NCBI GenBank assembly: GCA_905250125.1
Contig: CAJNOL010000107.1
Coordinates: 142,448 to 206,447 of the forward strand
Reading direction: 5' to 3'
Source: Rotaria sordida
Lineage: Eukaryota; Rotifera; Eurotatoria; Philodinida; Philodinidae
Length of the DNA stretch: 64,000 bases
Below the pieces are notes generated by a model. It was not told where the DNA came from. It did not search any database and worked only from the letters and a program-made list of their open reading frames with translations. A program made the translations under genes and the position numbers. Of the stretch, positions 1 through 9,657 are shown in pieces. Position 1 is the stretch's first letter. Each line of letters opens with the position of its first letter.

Positions 1-324
1 TCCTGTTTTATGATTTTTACTTTTTAAGGAGAGAAAAGTTCGATGTCTCAAAAAGTGGCGTTTTAATTATAAAAGTACTCATTTACATGATAATAACAAA
101 GCTTAATTGAAGAAAAAAGGAACTCTCTCATGGCATATTTTTCAAGCAATTGATGAGAGAAATCATCGAAAACTTTCGCAAAAAATGAAAATAACAAAAA
201 ATAAAATGAAATCTTTTCATTCAAGTCTCAAACTGTTTACAACATAATATAATTAATAATTTCTTTTCATTATAAATCAAAATGATTTTGTTTGTTGTAT
301 TTTTATTTTTTTCATAAAAACTAC

Positions 325-783
325 TTACGGTAAAGATTGTTTTGTTTTTAAAATAGATTTTGGTCTAGATTCTGTTGATATAATTGTATTTGTTGTTGAA
401 ATATTCGTTGTTGTAATAATAACTGAAACAGAATTATTGTTACGTTGATTAGCAATTGATAAAATATTAGTAGATTTTTTTCTATAATTATCATTATGTA
501 ATGGTATTTTCATTGTTTGTCGTATATAATTCATATATTCTCTATGTAATAGTTTATGATTTAATTGAGTTTTTATTTGATTTTGTTTGGAATGTTTAGC
601 ATATTGTTCTTGACGACATCGATTTTGTGTTAATAATTGTCGTAATTTAAGTTGATAAAATTCATAATAAGACTTTTTGTGTGTCGATTGTGCTTCTTGA
701 AATGGAAATGAACAACTATAATTATTCATACGTTCAATAATTAATGTTGTTGTCATGCTTCTTCTTCTATGTTTTTTTGACAA
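325..783 (-). CDS. hypothetical basic Asn/Thr/Ser-rich protein, 152 aa
   Basis: Open frame from ATG at 783 to a TAA at 325-327. I do not recognise the protein. It is basic, with an Arg/Lys-rich start (SKKHRRRS), a Gln/Tyr/Lys-rich middle and an Asn/Ser/Thr-rich C-terminal half ending in a Lys/Ser segment (RPKSILKTKQ). No signal peptide or membrane helix is visible. The last codons read ACC followed by a perfect donor GTAAGT, so the TAA may lie inside an intron and the gene may continue to the left of the window; no acceptor is convincing in bases 1-324. Codon use matches other genes here. Moderate to low confidence that it is a real gene. Confidence 0.4.
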   Translation of the reverse strand: MSKKHRRRSMTTTLIIERMNNYSCSFPFQEAQSTHKKSYYEFYQLKLRQLLTQNRCRQEQYAKHSKQNQIKTQLNHKLLHREYMNYIRQTMKIPLHNDNYRKKSTNILSIANQRNNNSVSVIITTTNISTTNTIISTESRPKSILKTKQSLP

Positions 784-1833
784 TAGAAATAAATGACAAA
801 TAGAACCGTTTAAATTATTTTATTTTTCGATTATGTTATAGTGTGACAGGTCTCTGTGATAAAATTTTTTTTTATTAATGAAAAATAGTAGTTAAATGAC
901 TTTTTTTTTTACTAAAAATCTTATAATTCTATTACTCTTAATGGTGACTGACAAGTGTCGGTGAATTGTATTGTAACATAGGGAAAAAAAGAAAATCGTT
1001 AATTATGAAGCCCTTCGACTGTTAACGTTTTAACTAAAGATTGACAATTAATAGAAGAAAAGACAAAGAAAAAAAAAATCTGGCATCAATAAACAATGAT
1101 ATTTTCTTGTATAGTTATGTAAGTAAAAGAAATACTTGAAGGTTATTGAAAATGACAGTTTAATTCAATGAATTATTTTCGAGAATTTTAATAAAAAATT
1201 ATTTTATTTTGAATATGACAATATGAAGAAAAACAAAGTTAATTTCAATTTTTGAGTTTAATATTTGAATTAATAAACTGTTATTTATACAGTTTCACTG
1301 TAAAACAATATACAATATTGAATATTTGCTGGATCAAACAGAGACATTTTACGATCTATATGTAAAAAGAAAAATTCTTATCACAATTATTTTATTGATA
1401 AGAAAACATTCAGTAATTTTTTTATTGAAATACATGAATAAGACATAAGCACGTATCTCATTAATCGAAGTGTGCTTAGTTTTCTCTTATGGTTTGACAT
1501 CATCTATTGAGTATATATTTCTTTTCCAAATTTAATGATATTTTCTCATTGATGATTATCTTTTTTTTCAAAATCTTTGTACATAGTTATATTTGCTTTG
1601 AAATAATAAAGACTTTTGTTCTTTTTTTTTTGTTCTTAAGAATTCTCAATTAATATTTATTCTTGTTTCTATTAAAAAATTTACATAAAAAATTCAGAGC
1701 AAGATAATGCCATCTATTGAAACTTTATGAAATAGTTTTCACCAATAAAATATCTTGATTTATTATTTATTTATTCATTCGAATACTCTAATCTAGTTCT
1801 GTTCTCAGTAATCTGCATATAAATATAAATATT
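784..1833. other. intergenic, no gene seen
   Basis: AT-rich spacer with poly-A/T runs between the 152-aa ORF and CMC4, the shared upstream region of two divergent genes. No conserved coding signal on either strand and no recognisable repeat. Confidence 0.6.
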
Positions 1834-2108
1834 ATGACAGAAGACAACGATCAACAAAAAGAATTTTGTCAAAAATTTGCTTGTGAATTACAGACATGTC
1901 TTGACAGTAAGAAAATTAAAATATGAAAGAATTAATTCTTTGAAAAAAACAAATCAATAATAAATAAAATTTTCTAGAGCATACATACAATCAAGATAAA
2001 TGTGAAAAAGTCTTAAACAAATTAAAACAATGTTGTTTAGAACATGGTGCTCAAAGTCCTGTTGTTTGTTCTGGTTTTCCTACTTCCAAATCTTCATCAT
2101 CAAAATAA
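1834..2108 (+). CDS. CMC4: CMC4-like twin CX9C mitochondrial protein
   Basis: Two exons, 1834-1906 and 1978-2108, joined across a 71-bp GT..AG intron, encode 67 aa; the family is about 68 aa long. The protein shows the CHCH pattern of CMC4 (p8-MTCP1): CQKFACELQTC, then CEKVLNKLKQCC, then VVCSGF, giving the paired CX9C/CX10C-type helices plus the extra cysteines typical of this family. Such proteins are imported into the mitochondrial intermembrane space by the MIA40 disulfide relay. The reading frame is kept across the splice (codon split 1/2). The gene ends 15 bp from the stop of a minus-strand membrane-protein ORF. The identification rests on the cysteine spacing and length and is strong. 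Confidence 0.93.
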
Positions 2109-2123
2109 AATTAAAATATTTTA

Positions 2124-2417
2124 TTACATAAATTGATATTTTATTGTAGAATCATTTTCATTTGTTTGAATATTACTCTGACAATCAATAGATGATATCT
2201 GTTCATTATCTAGAATAATACATCGTTCTGTTTCTTGATGATATTTATTTTTTAGATATTGTTTATAAAAATAATATATTATAATTAAACATATAAGAAT
2301 AATTGGTATAAGAAGAATACCAATAATTGAGATGATTTTTGAATGAATAATAATAAAATGTTTTCGATCGGTAGATATTGTTGTATTAGAAATTGGAAAA
2401 AATGATGAATTCTGCAT
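2124..2417 (-). CDS. small single-pass membrane protein, 97 aa
   Basis: Single-exon frame, ATG at 2417, stop at 2124-2126. It has an N-terminal segment with an N-glycosylation-type NTT, one strongly hydrophobic helix at about residues 26-49 (IISIIGILLIPIILICLIII), a basic stop-transfer KQYLKNKY, and an acidic Asn/Ser-rich C-terminal tail. That pattern suggests a small type I or III membrane protein with a cytosolic tail. I cannot assign a family. It is tail-to-tail with CMC4. An upstream exon carrying a signal peptide cannot be excluded. The single clean membrane helix and the lack of interruptions favour a real gene. Confidence 0.45.
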   Translation of the reverse strand: MQNSSFFPISNTTISTDRKHFIIIHSKIISIIGILLIPIILICLIIIYYFYKQYLKNKYHQETERCIILDNEQISSIDCQSNIQTNENDSTIKYQFM

Positions 2418-3514
2418 AAAACATGATGAAATTATTGAATTTCAACGCGCTAATTTATTTTAAATATTGACTGTACACAATATTATTTAATTCGAAAATA
2501 GAAATAAACTTATACATCGACATCGATCAAATAAAAAAAAGAAAAAAATGAATAACATATTGTCAACTACATATAGTATATCTGAAAATATTTTGTGCCA
2601 AGGAAATAACATTGATTTCAAATAACATAAACAATAAATTTTATATCAAAAGAAAGTACGTTGAAAATAGGATTTCTCAGTCAAATTTCAAATGACTTAC
2701 CAGTATGTTGACATCAAAGTTACTACTAAAATGATCAGCGAAAAGACCTCTATAAAATTTAATAGACTAACAAATTTTCTCGAAATCTTTTACTTTTATA
2801 GTTGAGTATCTATAGAAATATTCTTGAACTTTCACACATTTTCATATATCTAATCAAAGATCTCAATATAGAATGAATTCTTCCTTTCACTTTGTGAAAC
2901 ATGAACTAAAAGAAGTGTTAAAATATATAGGATAGAAATTTGCATCCACTGCACAGACGTTGTTGATATACGATCACAGATTATATATCAATAATGTCTC
3001 GTTACAATATGTTAACTACTTTCTTATTGCATTTATGGAAGATTAAGTACAAGGAGACGGTGCCCAAGATATATAGAATAAAACAATCTTCTTTTGATTG
3101 GTAACATCAGCTATATGGTGTTTCACATGTTAATCATGCAGGGATTGCGCTAATAGCTTTAGTCTCTCGCATCTGTGGAAACTTTGAGCTATTATCGGAA
3201 AACTATCTGCCAAAAATTTTTAGTCCTTCCTACTTCTAAAAACTATCGAGAGATCTCATCCTATGGAGTGTCAAATGCACACAAAAATCCGATTTTTAAT
3301 AGGTTTTTATTTTATACAAAAAAAAAATATCATTCACGTTGTTAATAATCAGAATGCTTGTAGGTTTGAAGAAGATACTTTAACAAATACTAATAAATCA
3401 CAAAAATGTTTACAACATAACACAAAAGACAGGCAAATAAAAAGTTTTTGTCAACTGACATTTATCATTATTTTTTAAAATACGCCTATATATAATTGTT
3501 TTCAAACGAATAAA
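2418..3514. other. intergenic with one dispersed-repeat copy
   Basis: No gene seen. It holds one copy of a dispersed repeat at about 2950-3160, listed separately. The plus-strand open frame at 3263-3478 has no supporting features. Confidence 0.6.
2950..3160 (-). repeat. dispersed repeat R1, copy A
   Basis: In reverse complement this begins with an AGCTATTAGCGCAATCCC-like end and shares blocks with 38632-38843 over about 200 bp, including GTGAAACAC, TTTTATTCTAT, GTAACGAGAC and TTATTGATATATAATC. A shorter copy of the same end is at 10991-11042. The family is seen by eye. No coding content is visible, so it is probably a non-autonomous mobile element. Confidence 0.65.
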
Positions 3515-6500
3515 CTAATAAGTTCTAGTCAATAAATGTGTTTCCTCTATACTTTTTTTTACTTGATATACAAAAATTCTAACGGAATGATCTTTAAAAT
3601 CTTCAATAATTAATTTATTATTTTCAACTATATATTCTTCATCATTATTAAGCCATTCATACCATCGTCCATTACGTGGAATGTTTAATATTTCATATTT
3701 TTCATATGTTATTGGTGCCCAATTACAAATAATAATAACATGATCACCTTGATTATGTATATCATAAATAGGTGGATTCCATCGATGCCAAGCTAATATT
3801 AAATCACATTCATCTTCAAATATAAATTCTAAATTTGGACTTGTTAAAGCTAAATTTAATTTTCGTAAATTAATAACATCTTTATAATATTGTAATTGTT
3901 TTTTATTAATAGCATTTGAATTATCATCTCGATCTTCAATTAATGTCCAATCAATTTTTGCTATACCTGGCGTTTTTTCTTTATATTCACCAATTTCTGC
4001 ACCCATCCAAATCATCATAAGACCAAACGATGTTGCTTGAATTGCAAATGCCATACGTACACGACGAAATGCTTCGTCATCAAATAATTGATATTCTTTG
4101 CCTAAAGAGATTAAAAAAAAACACAAACAAAAGTAAAAATCAATAACATTGTTTAGATTTTTTTTTGTCTTCTACTTACCAAGATCGACTAATAAACGAT
4201 TATGATCATGATTTGATTGATAATTAACAACATCAGTTATATTTTGATATCCTTGTCGACGAGCATCAATAACATCTTTGAGTTCATCAAGTTTTGGTGG
4301 TTCATTGCTCATAGATTCACGTAGTTTCAAATAAAAACTATCATGCCAAACACCATCCATAGGACCGCCATTAGATATAACATATTCTGGTTTATCAGGT
4401 AAATATTCACCAACACAATAAAATTCTGTTCCAAAGCCACTAAAAAGAAAAAAAACAAATAATGAAAAAGAATTTTATTTAGTGAAATAGAAAATATTAT
4501 TTTGTCACCGTTCTCGAGCTTGTTGTTTTATTTGTTGTACGAGAATTTTAAGAAATTTATCATTAGCTATTTGAGTTGCTGCATCAAAACGTATGCCTAG
4601 CAAAAAAAAAGAAAAACAAAAAAAAAACTTTTATTTAATCTATGTTGATATGAATTTAATAACATACCGTCAATATGAAATTCATCAATAAAATATCTAA
4701 TAGATTCACGAATATATTTTCTTGCTGGCCAAAGCTTATATTTTTCATCATATTTTTCATAATCCCATTCCTTCGTTTTTTTCAATAAAAGAAAATTTAG
4801 TAATTAAATGATAATAATACTAACTTACTGGTCCCCAACACCAAACTGGATCTTTTGGGTCATGAAGAAACCTATTTTAAAATCAAATTTAGAAACATTT
4901 TAAATAATTAACTAAGCTTATTTACCAATAATCATGATCAATTGCTGTATATGGTGCAGAGACATCACACTGAAAATAATTAAAATATGATTTATTTAAT
5001 TATAAAATTTTATTTTCTAACTTCTTAATTTAATAAGAATTTTGAAATTATTTGAAAGTTTTGTTTTAAAATTTGATAGAAAAATCTATTACTGATTTTT
5101 TTTTACTCTTCACAATATTTATCCAATTATGTAACGGATGTTTCAGAATAAATTGCACAAAATTTTGATGACTTTTTTTCTTGTTTCCTAAACATAAAAA
5201 ATTTTCTCTATAGACCAAACGATATAGAATTTCACTCTATACAAAACTGTCGATTTTATTTTTCAAACAAGTCTAACCATATCAACACTAAATTTAAAAC
5301 ATTCACGTTTACTCATTCAATCAACTATGATTTCCTATTCTCTTCTGATGCTTATTGATATTTGTAAAACTTTTACTTATCGAGTCCATCGGATTCGGAA
5401 TCAACCTGACGGACTCTATTTATCGACCTATTCACATTTTTTATTTCGAAAATTGTTTCTCCCAAATATTTCTTCTAAAACTCTGAAACAACCATCTAAA
5501 GATGAAAAATTTTAGAGGAAATTTTGTAATATAAATTAAAAAATTGTTGTGAATTTTTTGTTTTCTTGTTCATCGAAATTGAATGATTAAGTAGATATCC
5601 TTCTTCCTGTTAATTTTGGTGTTAATTAGAGAAAGTTGTTTGAGAAATAAATTTCGACAATTTTGTAGAGCTTGAAATTCTCTATTTTTAGACATAAGAG
5701 AAAATTCATTTTTTATGATTAAGAAAAGAGAGCAAAATGCATTGAAATTTTGTACAATTTTTCTTGGAACACCCATTATATTCAACAAGAATGGAAAGAA
5801 ATTGCGATGATATATTTCTTCAAACAATTAGATAGAACAAAATTAAATTGATTTAAATAATATGTAAAGATTTTATATACAATCGACAGATTTTAGGATA
5901 TGTATATATATTCAATAGAAAAGAAAAAATAATAAACCCTGCTAAAATCTGTTTATTAGAAAACTATATAATGCTCTTTGCCATAACTTTAGACGTTATT
6001 TTAGTCAATCTTGAAAATAAACCTCTATCTTGTCTAAGAATTATAAAAAAAAATGATTAAGATTTGTTCTTTCGTAAAACTTTTTTTTATCATATCTAAA
6101 GATTCGTAAGAGATATCTTTTCACTTACATGATTATAAACACCATCCATAATAACTCGAATTCCATTTTTATGAAATGTATCAATCATTTCTTTCAACTC
6201 AGCTGTTGTACCATATGTACTTTGAATTGCAAAATGATATCTTGGTGTATAACCCCATCCAACTTGTCCAGGAAATTCTTTGACTGGCATCATTTCCACT
6301 AAAATAAAAAAAGAAAAATTAATAGTAGCTTACGAGAGAATGTACCCAAGTGTTCGATTACTTTTCGATCGAGATTGTATTTAGATGGTAGATTATGGTA
6401 AGCAGCGTGAAAGCCTAAGATAGTTCGATTATCTGAATCTTTGTTGTTGAGATATCGAATTTTTACTGTATTTTTTGACCGAAATCTGTCATCCTCTTCA

Positions 6501-7228
6501 GATCATCATGAAAATCGAGTTTTGACTTGAAATTTTGCATATACAAAATTGTCCACGATACTAGTTCACTGATTTTAGTGCTTCGCATCCGAAGATATCA
6601 ATATACGAAGAATGATTGCTTTTTTGTATTAGAAAGCTTTTATCATTCATGTCTTAAAATACGGCATACAAACATCAGTGAAACTTTCGCAATGAACTAG
6701 TATTATTGAGAGTTTTATTTACGTGAAGTTTCAAGTCGAAAACCAATTTTCATAGTGATCTAAGAAACACCCCAGATAGAACTCATCGGATTGGTCTCGA
6801 GTTCGATCTCGACTTGGGTTTGAAAATTTTGGATCCGACAGGCTCTTACTATAAGTCTCGTTTAAAAAATCAAGTAAAAACTGGATATGTCAAAAATAAA
6901 AGCTCAGACAACGGAACCATCTTAGGTTTTGATACTACTCATCATAGGTTATCATCTTAGTACAGTCTCAATTAAAAAGCAATTGAACACTTAAGTACGG
7001 TTAGTCATTAATCTTTTTTTTAATTCTGCTCACCAGCTGTAATACCCAATTGAACAAAATAATTCATTCTAGCTGTTANNNNNNNNNNATTTATTTATTT
7101 ATTTTTATAGAAAAAGAAAAAAGCATAATCTTCGAAATACATACAAACATTCGTGCATTGGCATTTTTCAATCGAAGACCAACTTTTTTATTGTAAGGTG
7201 CAAAAAGTTCAAAAGTATAAGGAGCCAT
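3515..7228 (-). CDS. GH13 alpha-amylase / branching-enzyme-like protein, bacterial type, interrupted by assembly gap
   Basis: Exons in order: 7145-7228, 7034 to at least 7078 (runs into the gap), 6129-6298, 4926-4969, 4829-4871, 4668-4770, 4509-4596, 4180-4439, 3515-4101. All have GT..AG ends and consistent frames. The protein starts MAPYTFELFAPYNKK, an N-terminal carbohydrate-module type start. The GH13 barrel follows: region I DGVYNHV, region II DGIRFDAATQIAN with the nucleophile Asp, region III FYCVGEY with the acid/base Glu, and region IV YQSNHDHNR with the third catalytic Asp. MPVKEFPGQ and WMGAEIGEY are also family hallmarks, and a C-terminal all-beta domain follows. It should act on alpha-1,4/1,6-glucans (glycogen or starch). 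By memory it is closest to a cyanobacterial-type subgroup, so horizontal origin with later intron gain is likely (inference). Roughly 100-130 residues are missing at the 10-N gap. No signal peptide is visible. Confidence 0.88.
6500..6762. repeat. imperfect palindrome in GH13 intron
   Basis: Left arm with GAAAATCGAGTTTTGACTTGAAA pairs with the reverse complement of the segment ending near 6760 (GTTTCAAGTCGAAAACCAATTTTC). Further in, ACTAGTTCACTGA pairs with its partner near 6697. The centre is about 6630. It is fold-back, MITE-like, with no coding content. Confidence 0.6.
7079..7088. other. assembly gap (10 N) inside GH13 gene
   Basis: Ten Ns, a round-number placeholder. An exon reading TARMNYFVQLGITA enters it from one side and intron 1 from the other, next to an ATTT-rich simple repeat. 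The true distance is unknown but must hold at least one more coding segment. Confidence 0.95.
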
Positions 7229-9657
7229 TGAAATAAATTCTCAAATAGGTTATGAGCTGTCGCTGCACAAAAGTTCGGCGTTTTATACTGTTGTGTCGAT
7301 TAGATTTGCCTCTCGGTATGCGAGTGCAGATAATAAGTGGAGAATACATAGTATATATATCACGTGCAAGAATCAACGTGAGGGCATTGAGTGCGTGCAG
7401 AGCAATGATTCTGTGTCATACCATAATAAGTACAGACTAGAACAGCAGTTACGTTAAAAAATACAAACCTTGCATTTCACGTAAGAGAAGAAAATGCACT
7501 TTTGTAAGGAATAATAAAAATAAACCTTACATACTCAAGTTATCAAATACAACACACGTCGATATATCATTGTTTGCTGAGACTGAGGAGCTGAGTATGA
7601 AAAAGGACAAAAGAACGTTGATAAAGCACTCACAAGACTGTATAGATGCAAATATTTTGTACGTTTATCAATAGACAAAAAAGGTTATCTTATTCTGACT
7701 TAACTGTTGTCTTTGTAAAGAAGTAATGACTAAATATAGGAAAAATTCATATCTGAATAGTTGTAGTTTTTAACGTACAACTGTTGAAAGAAAAAAAGAT
7801 AATAGGCGAGCAGTGAGGTCTTCATTTAAAAAACAAAAGAAGATGATCAAAAGCCCAAAGAAGATGATGATAGAAACTATAATTTATATTTTTTAAATGA
7901 TTTTAGCAGATGTTGACAGACCCAGTACCCAATTACATTTTCAATTTTTTAAGTATTATATAAGGATATTGTTGATTATCAAATCTTACACATCTACCTT
8001 GACGTATATATCTGTTACTTAATGAAAATTAAACGAGTTATATTATCGATAGATAGATCATGAAAAACACTTCAAAAACCAATATAACAATTATTTATCC
8101 AAAATTTAAGAAAACAAATTCTTGTTGAAATATCATTAAAATATGACATGAGCATTAAGTATAAACCATTCTATGCACTGAATTAGAATTTAATTATTCT
8201 GACAATTACATCAATCGATAGAGCTTTTCACAAGCTACAAAGTCATGTATAATTTGTCAAGAAACAAAAGCTGTGAGCATGTTTGAAGTCAAGAAAGTTG
8301 TATTCAAATAGGTAAAGGCAACATCTTTTGACCAATTTTCAGCGATTTCTGTGATAATAATCATCTTTTCAGTCAAAACAAATAACATATAAAAAATGAC
8401 ATCGATCTACGTATGTTTCAATTTTCTGTTTGACGACTTTTATTTGTTAATCTATTTTTTGCAACAGCTCTGAGGAGAATGTCCATGTCTCTAATTTTGA
8501 TCCCAAATGAAGATCATCAGAAAAGTTTGAAATATACATGTAGCGATGCCGTTATTCATACTGATTCCAAAGATGATTATTATGGCAGAAATCATTGAAC
8601 ATCGGCCAAACAATACCGTTTTTTTTGCCTACTCGAACAAAATATTATTGACTACAAACATATTCGCAACTTTTTTCCTGATAAATTATACATAGATTTG
8701 TAGTCCATGAAAAGCTCTATCAATTTGTATAAAATTCAGAGTGAGTAAACTCTAATTCGATATATAAATTGGTCAATAATCGATGCTAGCACCATACGTT
8801 AATAGTATTCAACAAGAACTTGTTATTTTAAATTTTGGATAAATGGTTGTTACATTGGTTTTTGAAGTATTTTTTACAATCTATGTTTCGATGATAAAAT
8901 TCGGTTAGTTTACATTAAGTAGTAGTAAGGAAAGATTTGACAATCAAAGATTCTCCTATGTAACACTTAGAAAATTGAAGACGTAATAGGGTGTTGGGCC
9001 TTTAAACATCTACTTAAATCATTTAAACAACAATCATGAAACATATATAAAAAAAGAGAATGGGGTAACCGCACATTTTTACAAGAAAAAAACGATATTT
9101 GAGAACAGGAGCAATGCTTGGCCTAAGATCTCGTCGTTATTCCGTTAACAACTTAAGTCATGCTAACATGTGTTGATTTATCTCTGATTAAAAATGGTTG
9201 CAAAGAAGAAAAAGATCACCTTTGTACGGTCGAAAAGCGACTTCAACAGAGAACAAAGATTACAAAAACAAAAGAAAATGAAAACTTCTCAATAATGAAC
9301 GCTTTTGGACGATCCCAATAGTGAACACATTAAGGAGGTTTTATTGTATATTAAAAATAAGTTTTATATTTCTATTCCATAGATTCTCTATGAATCCATC
9401 ATTCAATTTCATTGTATATATATATTATTTTTCTTTCTTAGAGGTGCGTTTTTATTATTTTTTAGAAAACAAACGAGAGAAAAGAGTGTGCGTTGTAAAA
9501 AAAACACAAACAGGAGAACAGTCATGAATATTTTTTCATCCCAACCACAAAATAGCCTATTAGAAAAGTTTGATCACCTACAAAGAAGAGTAATTATTAG
9601 AAGGACAACGAACAATAGTCTCATTGGAAAAAAACTGTCAATGAATGGATTGTACAT
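7229..9657. other. intergenic, mostly a large fold-back repeat
   Basis: Region upstream of the GH13 start and downstream of VDAC. No gene recognised. It is dominated by the palindrome at about 7890-9030, listed separately. Open frames at 7252-7440, 9321-9527 and 9488-9757 show no family features; the last overlaps the VDAC terminal exon on the other strand. Confidence 0.6.
7890..9030. repeat. 1.1-kb imperfect palindrome (fold-back element)
   Basis: The two halves are diverged inverted copies centred near 8.46 kb. Paired blocks include GATAGAGCTTTTC at 8217 with its complement at 8710, CTTCAAAAACCAAT near 8070 with its complement near 8860, ATAATAATCATCTTT near 8355 with its complement near 8570, and TTAAATGATTT near 7893 with its complement near 9018. 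Arms are about 560 bp. No transposase frame or clean target duplication was found. Confidence 0.8.

Noticed and set aside
5327..5827. Open frames in the 1.2-kb GH13 intron
   Set aside because: No family similarity or splice connection; the exons on both sides join in frame without them.
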